DNA of 64,000 nucleotides from Flavobacterium columnare NBRC 100251 = ATCC 23463 (GTDB lineage: Bacteria; Bacteroidota; Bacteroidia; Flavobacteriales; Flavobacteriaceae). Of this stretch, positions 42,018-51,244 are shown one piece after another (the first letter of the stretch is position 1; each line of letters opens with the position of its first letter). Position numbers and translations under genes: made by a program. Location: the NCBI RefSeq assembly GCF_002530675.1, contig NZ_PCMX01000023.1:1-64000 (forward strand), in the 5' to 3' direction. The notes beneath the pieces are model-generated. The model was given only the letters and a program-made list of their open reading frames with translations. It did not search any database and had not been told where the DNA came from.

Positions 42018-43343
42018 TTATTTTACTAATTTTACTTCAACTCTTCTGTTTAAAGCTTTGTTAGCTTTAGTAGTGTTAGGAGCTACTGGTTTAGTATCAC
42101 CATAACCTTCTGAAGTTAAACGATCAACTGCAATACCTTTAGATTCTAAGTAAGATTTAACAGCTGCTGCTCTTTCTTTAGATAATTGTAAGTTTTTATC
42201 TTTTTTACCTACGTTATCTGTATGCCCTTCGATAGAGAATTTAGAGCTTGGGTACTCGTTTAAGATAGCTGACATAGCTTCTAAAACTGGTAATGTTTGT
42301 TGTTGGAAACTAGCTTTACCTGTATCGAATAAGATTGTTTTAGCGTAGTCATTTAATTTTTTAACAACTTCTTCGCTTACTTCTGGACAACCATTGTTAG
42401 CTACAGTACCTTTAACTGATGGACATTTATCGTCTTTATCTAAAACTGAGTCACCATCAGTATCTGGCCAAGGACAACCTGCGTTATCTCTAGGACCTGC
42501 TTGGTTAGGACATTTGTCTTTGTTATCAGCTACACCATCACCATCAGCATCAGGACAACCTTGTAAGTTAGCTAACCCTTTAACTTCTGGACAAGCATCG
42601 TCTTTATCAGCGATACCATCACCATCACCATCAGGACAACCATTTAATTCTTTTAAACCAGCTACATCTGGACAAGCATCATATTTATCATAGATACCGT
42701 CATTGTCTGTATCTTTACCTCCAAATTGGAAAGTTAAACCTGCCATATTTTGGAATACTGAAGGAACATCAACTCTATCAGCAAAAGATTTTTTGTATGT
42801 AGTGCTGAAAGAAAGACCTACCTGCTCAGTTAACCAAAAAGTTAATCCTGCTCCAGCATTTGCATTTCCTCCAGATGCTTTTCCAAAGAAAGTGTATCCA
42901 CCACCTAAGTGTAAAGATGGGTCAAACCATTTTACTCCAATTAGGTTTTTGAAGCTATAACCAATTTTACCATCAATTCCGTAATACATCACGTCTGGAT
43001 TAGCAACTTGTATAGATTGGTTTCTATCAACATAGTCAAACTTGGTGATTTTGTTAACAGATCCGATTACTCCAAACGACCAGTTTCCTCCCACGTTTCT
43101 AGTAACAGATAAATAAGAAACAGATGGAATAATATTTTGGTCTCTGTCAAAATGTCTAAAACCAGCAAATTTATCTAAGAATCCTTCCTTAGAATCAAAA
43201 GCTCCCTCTGGTCCAGCACTCGTTCTAGTGTCTACAGAATTCACACCGAATGATATCGCCCATGGATTATCACTGCTCTGTGCATTAGCACCTAGACCAG
43301 CAATCATCATCATAGAAACAAAAAGTTTGTTAACATGTTTCAT
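42018..43343 (-). CDS. OmpA-family outer-membrane protein with TSP3 repeats
   Basis: A 441-residue outer membrane protein with signal MKHVNKLFVSMMMIAGLGANAQ. The first 200 residues form an OmpA-type beta-barrel. From about 215 to 330 there are five thrombospondin type 3 repeats of the D-x-D-x-D-G form (DTDNDGIYDKYDACPD, DGDGDGIADKDDACPE, DADGDGVADNKDKCP, DTDGDSVLDKDDKCP), which bind calcium. The C-terminal OmpA domain contains FSIEGHTDNVG and NRRVEVKL, and anchors peptidoglycan. It is a major envelope protein, consistent with its promoter having the full consensus. Confidence 0.9.
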   Translation of the reverse strand: MKHVNKLFVSMMMIAGLGANAQSSDNPWAISFGVNSVDTRTSAGPEGAFDSKEGFLDKFAGFRHFDRDQNIIPSVSYLSVTRNVGGNWSFGVIGSVNKITKFDYVDRNQSIQVANPDVMYYGIDGKIGYSFKNLIGVKWFDPSLHLGGGYTFFGKASGGNANAGAGLTFWLTEQVGLSFSTTYKKSFADRVDVPSVFQNMAGLTFQFGGKDTDNDGIYDKYDACPDVAGLKELNGCPDGDGDGIADKDDACPEVKGLANLQGCPDADGDGVADNKDKCPNQAGPRDNAGCPWPDTDGDSVLDKDDKCPSVKGTVANNGCPEVSEEVVKKLNDYAKTILFDTGKASFQQQTLPVLEAMSAILNEYPSSKFSIEGHTDNVGKKDKNLQLSKERAAAVKSYLESKGIAVDRLTSEGYGDTKPVAPNTTKANKALNRRVEVKLVK

Positions 43344-43380
43344 ACTAAATTTTTATTTGATTACAATACGTTATTGTCAG

Positions 43381-43410
43381 CAAATGTAATAGATAGGTAC
43401 CTAATTACAA
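43381..43410 (-). promoter_or_regulatory. ompA promoter
   Basis: On the minus strand TTG (43408-43410) and TACATTTG (43381-43388), 19 bases apart, match TTG-N19-TAnnTTTG. The -7 box ends 37 bp upstream of the start codon. This is the best promoter match that I found in the window. Confidence 0.75.
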
Positions 43411-43448
43411 AATCTATTTCAAAAAAAATACACGCTTTAGTAATTTTT

Positions 43449-44642
43449 CTACAGTATTATTTTTAATTCTTTACCTATTTTAACAAAAGCTTCTATTGCC
43501 TTATCCAAGTGTTCTTTTGTGTGTCCAGCTGATAGCTGCACTCTAATACGTGCTTTATCTTTAGGCACTACTGGATAGAAAAAACCTATGACATAAATAC
43601 CTTCTTCTAATAATTTATCCGCCATAGTTTGTGATAATTTAGCATCATATAACATAACAGGTACTATTGCAGAATCTCCGTCTATAATATCAAATCCTGC
43701 TTTTTTCATTCCTTCTTTGAAATAATTAGTATTCCATTCTAATTGATCACGTAATGAAGTATCTTTTTCTAACAATTCAAAAACTTTTAAAGAAGCTCCC
43801 ACAATGGCTGGAGACAATGAATTTGAAAACAAATAAGGTCTTGAACGCTGACGTAAAATTTCGATAATTTCTTTTTTAGCGGTTGTATAACCTCCCATTG
43901 CACCGCCTAAGGCTTTCCCTAGAGTTCCCGTAATAATATCTACGCGCCCCATTACGCCTTTAGCTTCTAAAGTACCTTTACCTGTTTGCCCTATAAAACC
44001 TGCCGCATGACACTCGTCTACCATTACCATTGCATCGTACTGCTCTGCTAAATCACAAATTTTATCTAAAGGGGCTACCAATCCGTCCATAGAAAAAACA
44101 CCATCTGTTACGATTAGTTTAAATCTATGACCTGCTTCATTTGCTTTTTTTAACTGTTGCTCTAAATCCGCCATATTGTTATTTTCATAACGATAACGAG
44201 CAGCTTTACACAAACGAACTCCATCAATAATAGAGGCGTGGTTTAAACTATCTGATATAATACAATCTTGTTCACTTAATAAAGGTTCAAAAACACCCCC
44301 ATTTGCATCAAATGCTGCTGCGTATAAAATAGTATCTTCTGTCCCGTAAAATTTAGCAATAGCAGCTTCTAAATCTTTATGAATATCTTGTGTTCCACAA
44401 ATAAAACGAACAGATGACATACCAAATCCATGTGTATCTAATGCGTCTTTAGCTGCTTGTACAACTTCAGGATGTGACGACAATCCTAAATAATTATTAG
44501 CACAGAAATTAAGAACTGTTTTACCATTTACGGTTATTTCTGCTCCTTGTGGTGAGGTAATAATTCTTTCTTTTTTATACAATCCATTAGCTTCTATGCT
44601 TGCTAATTCTTCTTTTAAAAAATCTTTAATCTTTCCGTACAT
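43449..44642 (-). CDS. kbl: glycine C-acetyltransferase (2-amino-3-ketobutyrate CoA ligase)
   Basis: A 397-residue PLP enzyme of the alpha-oxoamine synthase family. It cleaves 2-amino-3-ketobutyrate with CoA into glycine and acetyl-CoA in threonine catabolism. The PLP lysine is K243 in [14 protein letters not shown], with the preceding Asp in [11 protein letters not shown]. The N-terminal [16 protein letters not shown] and the SVRFICGTQ block are typical. No tdh partner lies nearby in this window. It is transcribed in the same direction as addA upstream and ompA downstream. Confidence 0.92.
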   Translation of the reverse strand: MYGKIKDFLKEELASIEANGLYKKERIITSPQGAEITVNGKTVLNFCANNYLGLSSHPEVVQAAKDALDTHGFGMSSVRFICGTQDIHKDLEAAIAKFYGTEDTILYAAAFDANGGVFEPLLSEQDCIISDSLNHASIIDGVRLCKAARYRYENNNMADLEQQLKKANEAGHRFKLIVTDGVFSMDGLVAPLDKICDLAEQYDAMVMVDECHAAGFIGQTGKGTLEAKGVMGRVDIITGTLGKALGGAMGGYTTAKKEIIEILRQRSRPYLFSNSLSPAIVGASLKVFELLEKDTSLRDQLEWNTNYFKEGMKKAGFDIIDGDSAIVPVMLYDAKLSQTMADKLLEEGIYVIGFFYPVVPKDKARIRVQLSAGHTKEHLDKAIEAFVKIGKELKIIL

Positions 44643-44720
44643 ATTTTTAAGTTCAAAGTTTTAAGTACAATGCTGAGATGTATTTTGGTTACAAAAAAAT
44701 CTTCAACTTTCTTTTTTAAG

Positions 44721-47700
44721 CTACAAATTTACCACTTCCACCTTTTCACCAACATAAACCAGTGATTTTTTTTCGATTTGATATCCCATTTCACTTAATG
44801 CTTTTTCATAATCCAGAAGTTGTTGAATATATTTTGGATGAGGTGTACCTGTTTTATAATCCAGCAAAAAAGCTTTGTTTTTATTTATAACTATTCTATC
44901 GGGGATATGATTTGACTCGCCTTTTTTTAGAATTGCTTTTTCATTATACACCACAACATCTTGAGCAAAAAAAACTGCTAATTCGGGATGTTCTATTATT
45001 TCTTTCAAAGTCGTTTTTATTTGATCTTCTTGTGATTTAATGATCAAACCATTTTCAACGGCTTTAATTAGGGCAAGTTCTATATCATTTTTTGTTTTTA
45101 TGTACGATAATATTTCATGCAAAGTATTACCAAACTCTATAGCTTCTAGCTGTTTACTTCCCCACATCATGGCTTCCCGTTGAGCAATCTTAATAGCATC
45201 TGTATTAATTGTGGTTGTTACAGGTGGAATAACTTCTACTGAATGGGTTATAGAATGTGCCATAGATACTCGTTCTGGATTTCCAAAGTTGTATGATTGT
45301 TTTTCTTTATCAAATTCTTTTTGACTTTCAACATATTCTATAAAAAAGGAAGCTAAAGTATTGGGTAAATTCCCTTGTTTGTTTCGTTCTTTCCATGAAG
45401 ATATAATATATAATTGCTCTTCAGCTCTGGTTAAGGCCACATAAAGGACGTTGATATTATCTAACAAATCTTCTTGCAATTTTTGTTGATATGCCTCAGA
45501 AGCTTCGGAACCATAGTTTGTAACTTTGCTAGATTTATCTATCAAGAACTTTTCTACTTCTTTTGTTTCTTCTGGCGCATCTAGCCACATTTTTTCTCGT
45601 TTGTTCCGACTGTAATTTTCATCCGCAAAAGGAAAAATAACGACTGGAAATTCCAATCCTTTTGATTTATGTATTGTCATAATCCGGATTGCATTAGCTC
45701 CTTCTGATGTGGGTACACTTAACTTGTGCCCATTTTTTTCCCAATAATGTAGAAAATCAGGTATTGAAAATTGATTTTTTACATCTTTTTCTAATACAAT
45801 ATCTAGGAAATACTGTACATAAGCATTGTTTTTTTTTGCAGGAATGCCGTTTAAAATAATGTGTTCAACTAATTCGTATAACGATTTGCGGCGTATATTT
45901 TTAAAATCAATTGTTATTTGAAAATCTACTAACCATTTTTGTAATATTTCCTCATCTAATTTCTTTATTCCTTCTGCTATAAAATCATGGATAGGCAATA
46001 CTGTATTAAATTCTGTAGCTAAGTAATACAATGCTAAGGCTAATGCTTCTCGATCTTTTGTATTGGTAAGATAACGAAGCATATTTAACAAAAACTGTAC
46101 TTCCGAAGCTGTTTCGAGTAATAAACTTTCTGAAGAAATAACAGGTATATCTTGTTTGGTTAAATAATTAGCTAACAAAACACCTTTATTGTTACTTCTA
46201 ACCAAAATAACTATTTCATTATAAGAGTATCCTTTTTGTTGAATTTCTAAAATAGTTTGCCAAGTCTTCTTTAGATACAAATCATCTTGCGAGATTTCTT
46301 CCTCATCGTCTAAGTTTATATCTGTTGCTTTAGGTAAAAAATGAATACTTACAAAACCTCCTTTTTTATTTTTAGTTTTCTGAAAACTTTTGTTTTCATA
46401 TAAGTCTTTATAAGAATCTTCCTCAAACTTGGAAGATAAATGTTTAAAAAAGGCGTTATTAAAGTAAATTATGTTTTCGCAACTTCTATAATTGGTATCT
46501 AAATCTACCACCCTTTTGTCTTTATTACTAAAAGGATTGGTTTGATGGGCTAAACTGATAAACTGTTCTGCTTTTCCGCCTCTCCAACGATAAATAGACT
46601 GCTTGGGATCGCCCACTAGAAGTAACGATCCTCGTACCCCTTGCAAATCTTCACTTGAAAGAGCGTTATCTATCAAAGGAATTAGATTTTGCCATTGCAT
46701 TTCAGATGTATCTTGAAACTCGTCTATAAAAAAATGTTTGTATTTTTCTCCCAAACGTTCGTATATAAAGGGTGCAGGTTGGTTCTGAATTTGTTCATTA
46801 ATTAGTTTATTAAATTCTGCAATTGACAAGATTTGTTGGTCTTCTTGTATACTTTTTAATTGATTACTAACCGTATTTAATAAAGATAAGGGAGTAATAT
46901 TTTTTAGAAAAGCATCATATAGATCTTTCTTTTGAAATTGATTATAAATACCTTCTAAAACTTTTAATAATTCAGGAATACAAGATTCTATAAGTGTTTT
47001 ATCTTTAGCTGCTTTATTAATTTTTATATCATCAAATTCATGATAGGTTTTATTACTTGGATTAAATTTTCCTTCTGCAATTCCTTGTATGTGTTTTGGA
47101 AAATGTCCTGCTGAAAATGATTTTAAATCAATTCCTTTGTTTTCAATCCATTCTAACAATAAAGCTGCTTGACTCCTTGTTTCTTGAAGAATCCGTTCAC
47201 ATTGTTCTAACAAACGATTTCTTAGCACTACAAAGTCTTGAATAGATTTGTCTTTTAGTAGAGCTATTTCTTCTCGACTGTTTTCATTAGTAATTAATTT
47301 TCCTGTATTAAAAATTTCATTGGACACATCCCAAGATTTATCATCATCTGTCTTTTCCATTGTAAAATCAACTAACAACTTAGTTAATTCTGGATCATTA
47401 CCTGCTTGCGCTACTATGGCGTCTACGGCTTCTTGAAGTAAATTATCTGTATCTAAAGAAACCTCAAAAGTCATGGGTAAATTCAAATCAATTGCAAACG
47501 AACGGATTACTTTATGTGTAAACTTGTCAATCGTTGAAATATCAAAAGCGGCATAATTATGAATTAGGTTTTTAATAATTGTCTGTGCTTTTGTTGTAAT
47601 TTGATTCAGACTTAATCCTGTATCAATAGCAATGTCTTGCATCAGATCAAGTGTTTTAGGAGCTGGATTATCACTGGTAAAATCAAAAAGGCTATTTACA

Positions 47701-47879
47701 ATTCTGCTTTTCATTTCATGAACCGCTTTATTGGTAAAAGTGATGGCTAAAATATTTCGATACGCATCTTCTTTAGATGATAATAAAATGATTTTCAAAT
47801 ATTCTTTAACCAAGGTATACGTTTTACCTGCTCCTGCTGATGCGTTATAAATGGTGAAAGCGGAATTTTGTTTAGTCAT
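44721..47879 (-). CDS. addA: AddA-like UvrD/Rep helicase-nuclease
   Basis: A 1052-residue superfamily 1A helicase. The motifs in order are Walker A ASAGAGKTYTL (about 11-22), IDEFQDTSEMQW (motif II), LLVGDPKQSIYRWRGG (motif III) and RIMTIHKSKGLEFPVVI (motif V/VI region). The C-terminal RecB-like nuclease has FGNTLHEIL, DRIVINKNKAF and LLDYKTG. It unwinds and degrades broken DNA ends with AddB to prepare recombination. The start ATG at 47879 is followed at once by SAFTIYNASAGAGK, the usual close spacing. The partner gene is downstream on the same strand. Confidence 0.85.
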   Translation of the reverse strand: MTKQNSAFTIYNASAGAGKTYTLVKEYLKIILLSSKEDAYRNILAITFTNKAVHEMKSRIVNSLFDFTSDNPAPKTLDLMQDIAIDTGLSLNQITTKAQTIIKNLIHNYAAFDISTIDKFTHKVIRSFAIDLNLPMTFEVSLDTDNLLQEAVDAIVAQAGNDPELTKLLVDFTMEKTDDDKSWDVSNEIFNTGKLITNENSREEIALLKDKSIQDFVVLRNRLLEQCERILQETRSQAALLLEWIENKGIDLKSFSAGHFPKHIQGIAEGKFNPSNKTYHEFDDIKINKAAKDKTLIESCIPELLKVLEGIYNQFQKKDLYDAFLKNITPLSLLNTVSNQLKSIQEDQQILSIAEFNKLINEQIQNQPAPFIYERLGEKYKHFFIDEFQDTSEMQWQNLIPLIDNALSSEDLQGVRGSLLLVGDPKQSIYRWRGGKAEQFISLAHQTNPFSNKDKRVVDLDTNYRSCENIIYFNNAFFKHLSSKFEEDSYKDLYENKSFQKTKNKKGGFVSIHFLPKATDINLDDEEEISQDDLYLKKTWQTILEIQQKGYSYNEIVILVRSNNKGVLLANYLTKQDIPVISSESLLLETASEVQFLLNMLRYLTNTKDREALALALYYLATEFNTVLPIHDFIAEGIKKLDEEILQKWLVDFQITIDFKNIRRKSLYELVEHIILNGIPAKKNNAYVQYFLDIVLEKDVKNQFSIPDFLHYWEKNGHKLSVPTSEGANAIRIMTIHKSKGLEFPVVIFPFADENYSRNKREKMWLDAPEETKEVEKFLIDKSSKVTNYGSEASEAYQQKLQEDLLDNINVLYVALTRAEEQLYIISSWKERNKQGNLPNTLASFFIEYVESQKEFDKEKQSYNFGNPERVSMAHSITHSVEVIPPVTTTINTDAIKIAQREAMMWGSKQLEAIEFGNTLHEILSYIKTKNDIELALIKAVENGLIIKSQEDQIKTTLKEIIEHPELAVFFAQDVVVYNEKAILKKGESNHIPDRIVINKNKAFLLDYKTGTPHPKYIQQLLDYEKALSEMGYQIEKKSLVYVGEKVEVVNL

Positions 47880-48010
47880 TAAAAAAAAATTACAAAGAAT
47901 ACTTTTTATATTCTAATTTTACAAATATATAAAGCGATAAAAAACAAATAGTTAAATAACATTTTTAGAGAAATAATCACTAACTATTTCCTTATCCAAA
48001 GTTAATTGAT

Positions 48011-48018
48011 TAATTTTG
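48011..48018 (+). promoter_or_regulatory. candidate -7 box of the superoxide dismutase gene
   Basis: TAATTTTG, 37 bases before the ATG at 48056. No good TTG is seen upstream at the usual spacing. Confidence 0.4.
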
Positions 48019-48055
48019 AATTCACATTTATTAATTTATTTAAAACAATAATATT

Positions 48056-48661
48056 ATGGCATTTGAATTACCGCAATTACCTTACGCATACGATGCGTTA
48101 GAACCTCATATTGATGCGAGAACTATGGAAATCCACCATACAAAACACCATAATGCTTACACCACTAATTTAAATGCAGCTATTGCTGGCACTGAATTAG
48201 AAGGTAAGTCAATAGAAGAAATTCTGAAAAATTTAGATATGACAAAAGCTGCCATTCGTAATAATGGAGGTGGTTTTTACAATCACAACTTATTCTGGAC
48301 TGTGATGTCTCCAAATGGTGGTGGAGAGCCTACAGGCGAATTAGCAGAAGCCATTGATTCAGCTTTTGGAAGTTTTGGTGCATTTAAAGAGGCTTTTACA
48401 AAAGCGGGTGCTACACAATTCGGCTCAGGATGGGCTTGGTTATGTGTAAAAGAAGGCAAATTAGAGGTTTGTGCAACAGCTAACCAAGACAATACATTAA
48501 TGCCAGGTATAGGTTGTGGCGGCACACCAATCTTAGGAATGGACGTGTGGGAACATGCTTATTACCTAAACTATCAAAACCGTCGTCCTGATTATATGGA
48601 AGCTTTTTTTAATGTAATTAATTGGGCAGAAGTAACCAAACGTTATAACGAAGCAAAATAA
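48056..48661 (+). CDS. sodA: superoxide dismutase (Mn/Fe)
   Basis: A 201-residue cytosolic enzyme that converts superoxide to oxygen and hydrogen peroxide. The metal ligands are H27 ([11 protein letters not shown]), H77 (FYNHNLFW), D163 and H167 ([10 protein letters not shown]). A glutamine at 143 ([11 protein letters not shown]) and the GGG at 71-73 resemble the Mn or cambialistic type; the metal cannot be decided by sequence alone. A family A repeat follows, and a convergent 5-formyl-THF cyclo-ligase gene lies beyond it. Confidence 0.95.
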   Translation: MAFELPQLPYAYDALEPHIDARTMEIHHTKHHNAYTTNLNAAIAGTELEGKSIEEILKNLDMTKAAIRNNGGGFYNHNLFWTVMSPNGGGEPTGELAEAIDSAFGSFGAFKEAFTKAGATQFGSGWAWLCVKEGKLEVCATANQDNTLMPGIGCGGTPILGMDVWEHAYYLNYQNRRPDYMEAFFNVINWAEVTKRYNEAK

Positions 48662-48668
48662 ATAAAAC

Positions 48669-48823
48669 AAAAAGGGTGTCCGAAAACCAAAAATTCTTGT
48701 CTTTCCCACAAAAGAGAGGCTCGAACAAGGCACATCAAATCAAACCATATTGATTATGAAATACCAACTAGAGTTGGAGCAATAAACAAAGCATTGATTT
48801 TTTGTTTTTTGGACACCTTTTTT
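48669..48823. repeat. family A inverted-repeat element, copy 3
   Basis: Left AAAAAGGGTGTCCGAAAA and right TTTTTTGGACACCTTTTTT are complementary. Between convergent sod and the cyclo-ligase gene. The transcript from either side could fold into a long stem ending in U residues, so it may serve as a bidirectional terminator. Confidence 0.8.
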
Positions 48824-49388
48824 ATTTAAATTGTATTACACCAAATGGTGTTACGCAATAATCTAACACAATATCAGAAGTACTAACATCAGATATTAAC
48901 TCCTCGGGATCAAAATAAGAAAGTCCTATTTTTATTGTTTCAGGTTTACAAACTGATAAGAATTGATCATAAAATCCTTTTCCATAACCTACACGATTTC
49001 CTTTCTTATCATACGCTAATAAAGGAACAAAGACTACATTTATTTTAGAAACAGGAACCTCTATACCTTCTACTGGTTCAGGAATACCATAATCATTCAC
49101 TTGAAACTGTGTATTATCCGTTAAAAGATAATGAGTCATTTCCCTAGTCTCAAAATTAGATTTAGAAACTACCACTTCTTTATCCCTACCTGATAAAATC
49201 TGAAGGATAAATTCAGTATTAATTTCTTTTTGTTTTTCAATAGGTAAAAAAAGATGAAAATACGTTTTGTCCCAAATGGGTAAATCTAAACAATGATTAG
49301 CTATACTCAAACTATCATTCATAATTTCATCAAAAACAAGTGATTTACGCAATGTTTTATACTTTTCTCGAAGGTCTTTTTTATTCAT
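48822..49388 (-). CDS. 5-formyltetrahydrofolate cyclo-ligase
   Basis: A 188-residue enzyme (YgfA/MTHFS family). It uses ATP to convert 5-formyltetrahydrofolate to 5,10-methenyltetrahydrofolate. The ATP and folate motif VGYGKGFYDQFL lies near residue 130, and the C-terminal part contains GLSYFDPEEL. The start region MNKKDLREKYKTLRKSL is typical of the family. The stop lies at the edge of the family A repeat. Confidence 0.9.
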   Translation of the reverse strand: MNKKDLREKYKTLRKSLVFDEIMNDSLSIANHCLDLPIWDKTYFHLFLPIEKQKEINTEFILQILSGRDKEVVVSKSNFETREMTHYLLTDNTQFQVNDYGIPEPVEGIEVPVSKINVVFVPLLAYDKKGNRVGYGKGFYDQFLSVCKPETIKIGLSYFDPEELISDVSTSDIVLDYCVTPFGVIQFK

Positions 49389-49449
49389 AAGACAAATTTA
49401 ACAGAAAATAAATTAAATTTGTTTGTTTTTCATATACTAAACTACCCGT

Positions 49450-51240
49450 ATGAGCTCTTCACTTGAACTTCAAATTCAAACACTCCCTGATCAACCAGGT
49501 GTCTATCAATACTTTGATAAAGAAGGAAAGATTTTATATGTTGGAAAAGCAAAAAATTTAAAGAAACGAGTTTCTTCTTATTTTACAAAAACACATGACA
49601 CAGCAAGAATTAATGTTTTAGTAAAAAAAATCACCGAAATTAAACACATCGTAGTTCCAACCGAAACAGATGCTTTGCTACTAGAGAACAATCTGATAAA
49701 AAAACTACAACCTCGTTATAACATCAACCTAAAAGATGACAAAACCTATCCTTGGATTTGCATTAAAAATGAAGCTTTTCCCAGAATATTCCCTACAAGA
49801 AGAATGATTAAAGATGGATCCGAATATTTTGGCCCTTATACAAGTTTTAAAACAGTAAATACTATTTTAGAACTCATCAAAGAACTTTATCCCTTACGTA
49901 CTTGTAGTTATGATTTGAGCCAATCTAATATTAGATCTGGAAAATTCAAAGTTTGTCTCGAGTATCATATAGGTAATTGCAAAGGCCCGTGTGAAGGTTA
50001 TGAAACACAAGTTCGTTATCACGAACAAGTAAATGCTATTCGAGAGATTTTAAAAGGAAATTTTAAAGATTCATTACGTGACTTCAAGAAAATGATGCAA
50101 GATTTGGCTATGGACTTGCAATTTGAAGAAGCTCAAAAAATAAAAGAAAAAATAGAAGTTTTAGAAAATTATCAAGCTAAATCAACTATATTAAATCCTA
50201 AAATCACTAATCTGGATGTCTTTTCAATTATTTCTGATGAAGCAATGGCTTACATTAATTTTTTACAAATATCACATGGTGCTATTGTTCGATCTCACAC
50301 TATGGAAATTAAGAAAAAATTAGAAGAAACCGATTCAGAACTTTTAGAATTGGGTATTATTGAATTACGTGAACGTTTTCATTTAAATGCCAAAGAAATC
50401 ATTGCTCCTTTTGAAGTAAATTTAGGGGATAAAATAACCGTAACAATTCCTAAATCCGGTGATAAAAAACAAATTTTAGACCTTTCAGAACGCAATGCTA
50501 AATATTACCGTTTAGATCAACTCAAACAAATTAAAATCGTAGATCCCGAAAGACATACTAACAGACTAATGGCACAGATGCAAAAAGATCTGCGTCTAAG
50601 CATTGAACCCCGCCATATAGAATGCTTTGACAATTCTAACATACAAGGTACTAATCCTGTTTCCGCCTGTGTTGTCTTTAAAAACGGGAAACCTAGCAAA
50701 AAAGATTATCGCCATTTTAATATCAAAACAGTAGAAGGTCCTAATGATTTTGCTTCTATGGAAGAGGTAGTGTACAGAAGATACAAACGCCTGTTAGAAG
50801 AACAAGAACCCTTGCCTCAACTTATCATTATAGATGGAGGAAAAGGTCAACTCTCTTCTGCTTTAAAAAGTTTAGATGATTTAGGGCTAAGAGGAAAAAT
50901 AGCTATAATAGGTATTGCTAAAAAATTAGAAGAAATTTTTTATCCTGGAGACTCCATTCCTTTATATCTTGATAAAAAATCAGAAACACTAAAAACCATC
51001 CAACATTTGCGAAATGAAGCTCATCGATTTGGCATTACCTTTCATAGAGATAAACGAAGCAAAAATGCAATACAATCAGAATTAGAACTAATTCCAGGAA
51101 TAGGCGAAAAAACAAGAGAAATACTGCTAAAACATTTTAAAAGTGTAAAAAGGATTAAAGAAGCAACAGAAAAAGAAATTTCTGATGTTATAGGGCTTTC
51201 AAAAGCCAAAAAAATTCACGACTTTTATACTAAAAAATAG
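49450..51240 (+). CDS. uvrC: excinuclease ABC subunit C
   Basis: A 596-residue nuclease that makes both cuts in nucleotide excision repair. The GIY-YIG domain is at the N-terminus (PGVYQYF...ILYVGKAKNLKKRVSSYF). The UVR motif lies near residue 210-230 (MDLQFEEAQKIKEKIEVLENY). The RNase H-like C-terminal nuclease has CFDNSNIQGTNPVSACVVFKNG and LIIIDGGKGQL. The helix-hairpin-helix tail is PGIGEKTREILLKHF. The outer-membrane patatin gene starts 4 bp after the stop. Confidence 0.96.
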   Translation: MSSSLELQIQTLPDQPGVYQYFDKEGKILYVGKAKNLKKRVSSYFTKTHDTARINVLVKKITEIKHIVVPTETDALLLENNLIKKLQPRYNINLKDDKTYPWICIKNEAFPRIFPTRRMIKDGSEYFGPYTSFKTVNTILELIKELYPLRTCSYDLSQSNIRSGKFKVCLEYHIGNCKGPCEGYETQVRYHEQVNAIREILKGNFKDSLRDFKKMMQDLAMDLQFEEAQKIKEKIEVLENYQAKSTILNPKITNLDVFSIISDEAMAYINFLQISHGAIVRSHTMEIKKKLEETDSELLELGIIELRERFHLNAKEIIAPFEVNLGDKITVTIPKSGDKKQILDLSERNAKYYRLDQLKQIKIVDPERHTNRLMAQMQKDLRLSIEPRHIECFDNSNIQGTNPVSACVVFKNGKPSKKDYRHFNIKTVEGPNDFASMEEVVYRRYKRLLEEQEPLPQLIIIDGGKGQLSSALKSLDDLGLRGKIAIIGIAKKLEEIFYPGDSIPLYLDKKSETLKTIQHLRNEAHRFGITFHRDKRSKNAIQSELELIPGIGEKTREILLKHFKSVKRIKEATEKEISDVIGLSKAKKIHDFYTKK

Positions 51241-51244
51241 CTAT

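Noticed and set aside
42400-42700. Possible CRISPR-like or tandem DNA repeat
   Set aside because: The periodicity encodes the five calcium-binding TSP3 repeats in ompA; there are no spacers.
42394-42960. Long plus-strand frames opposite ompA
   Set aside because: They are antisense to the TSP3 repeats and barrel; their repetitive Pro/Ser composition comes from the codon pattern of the real gene.
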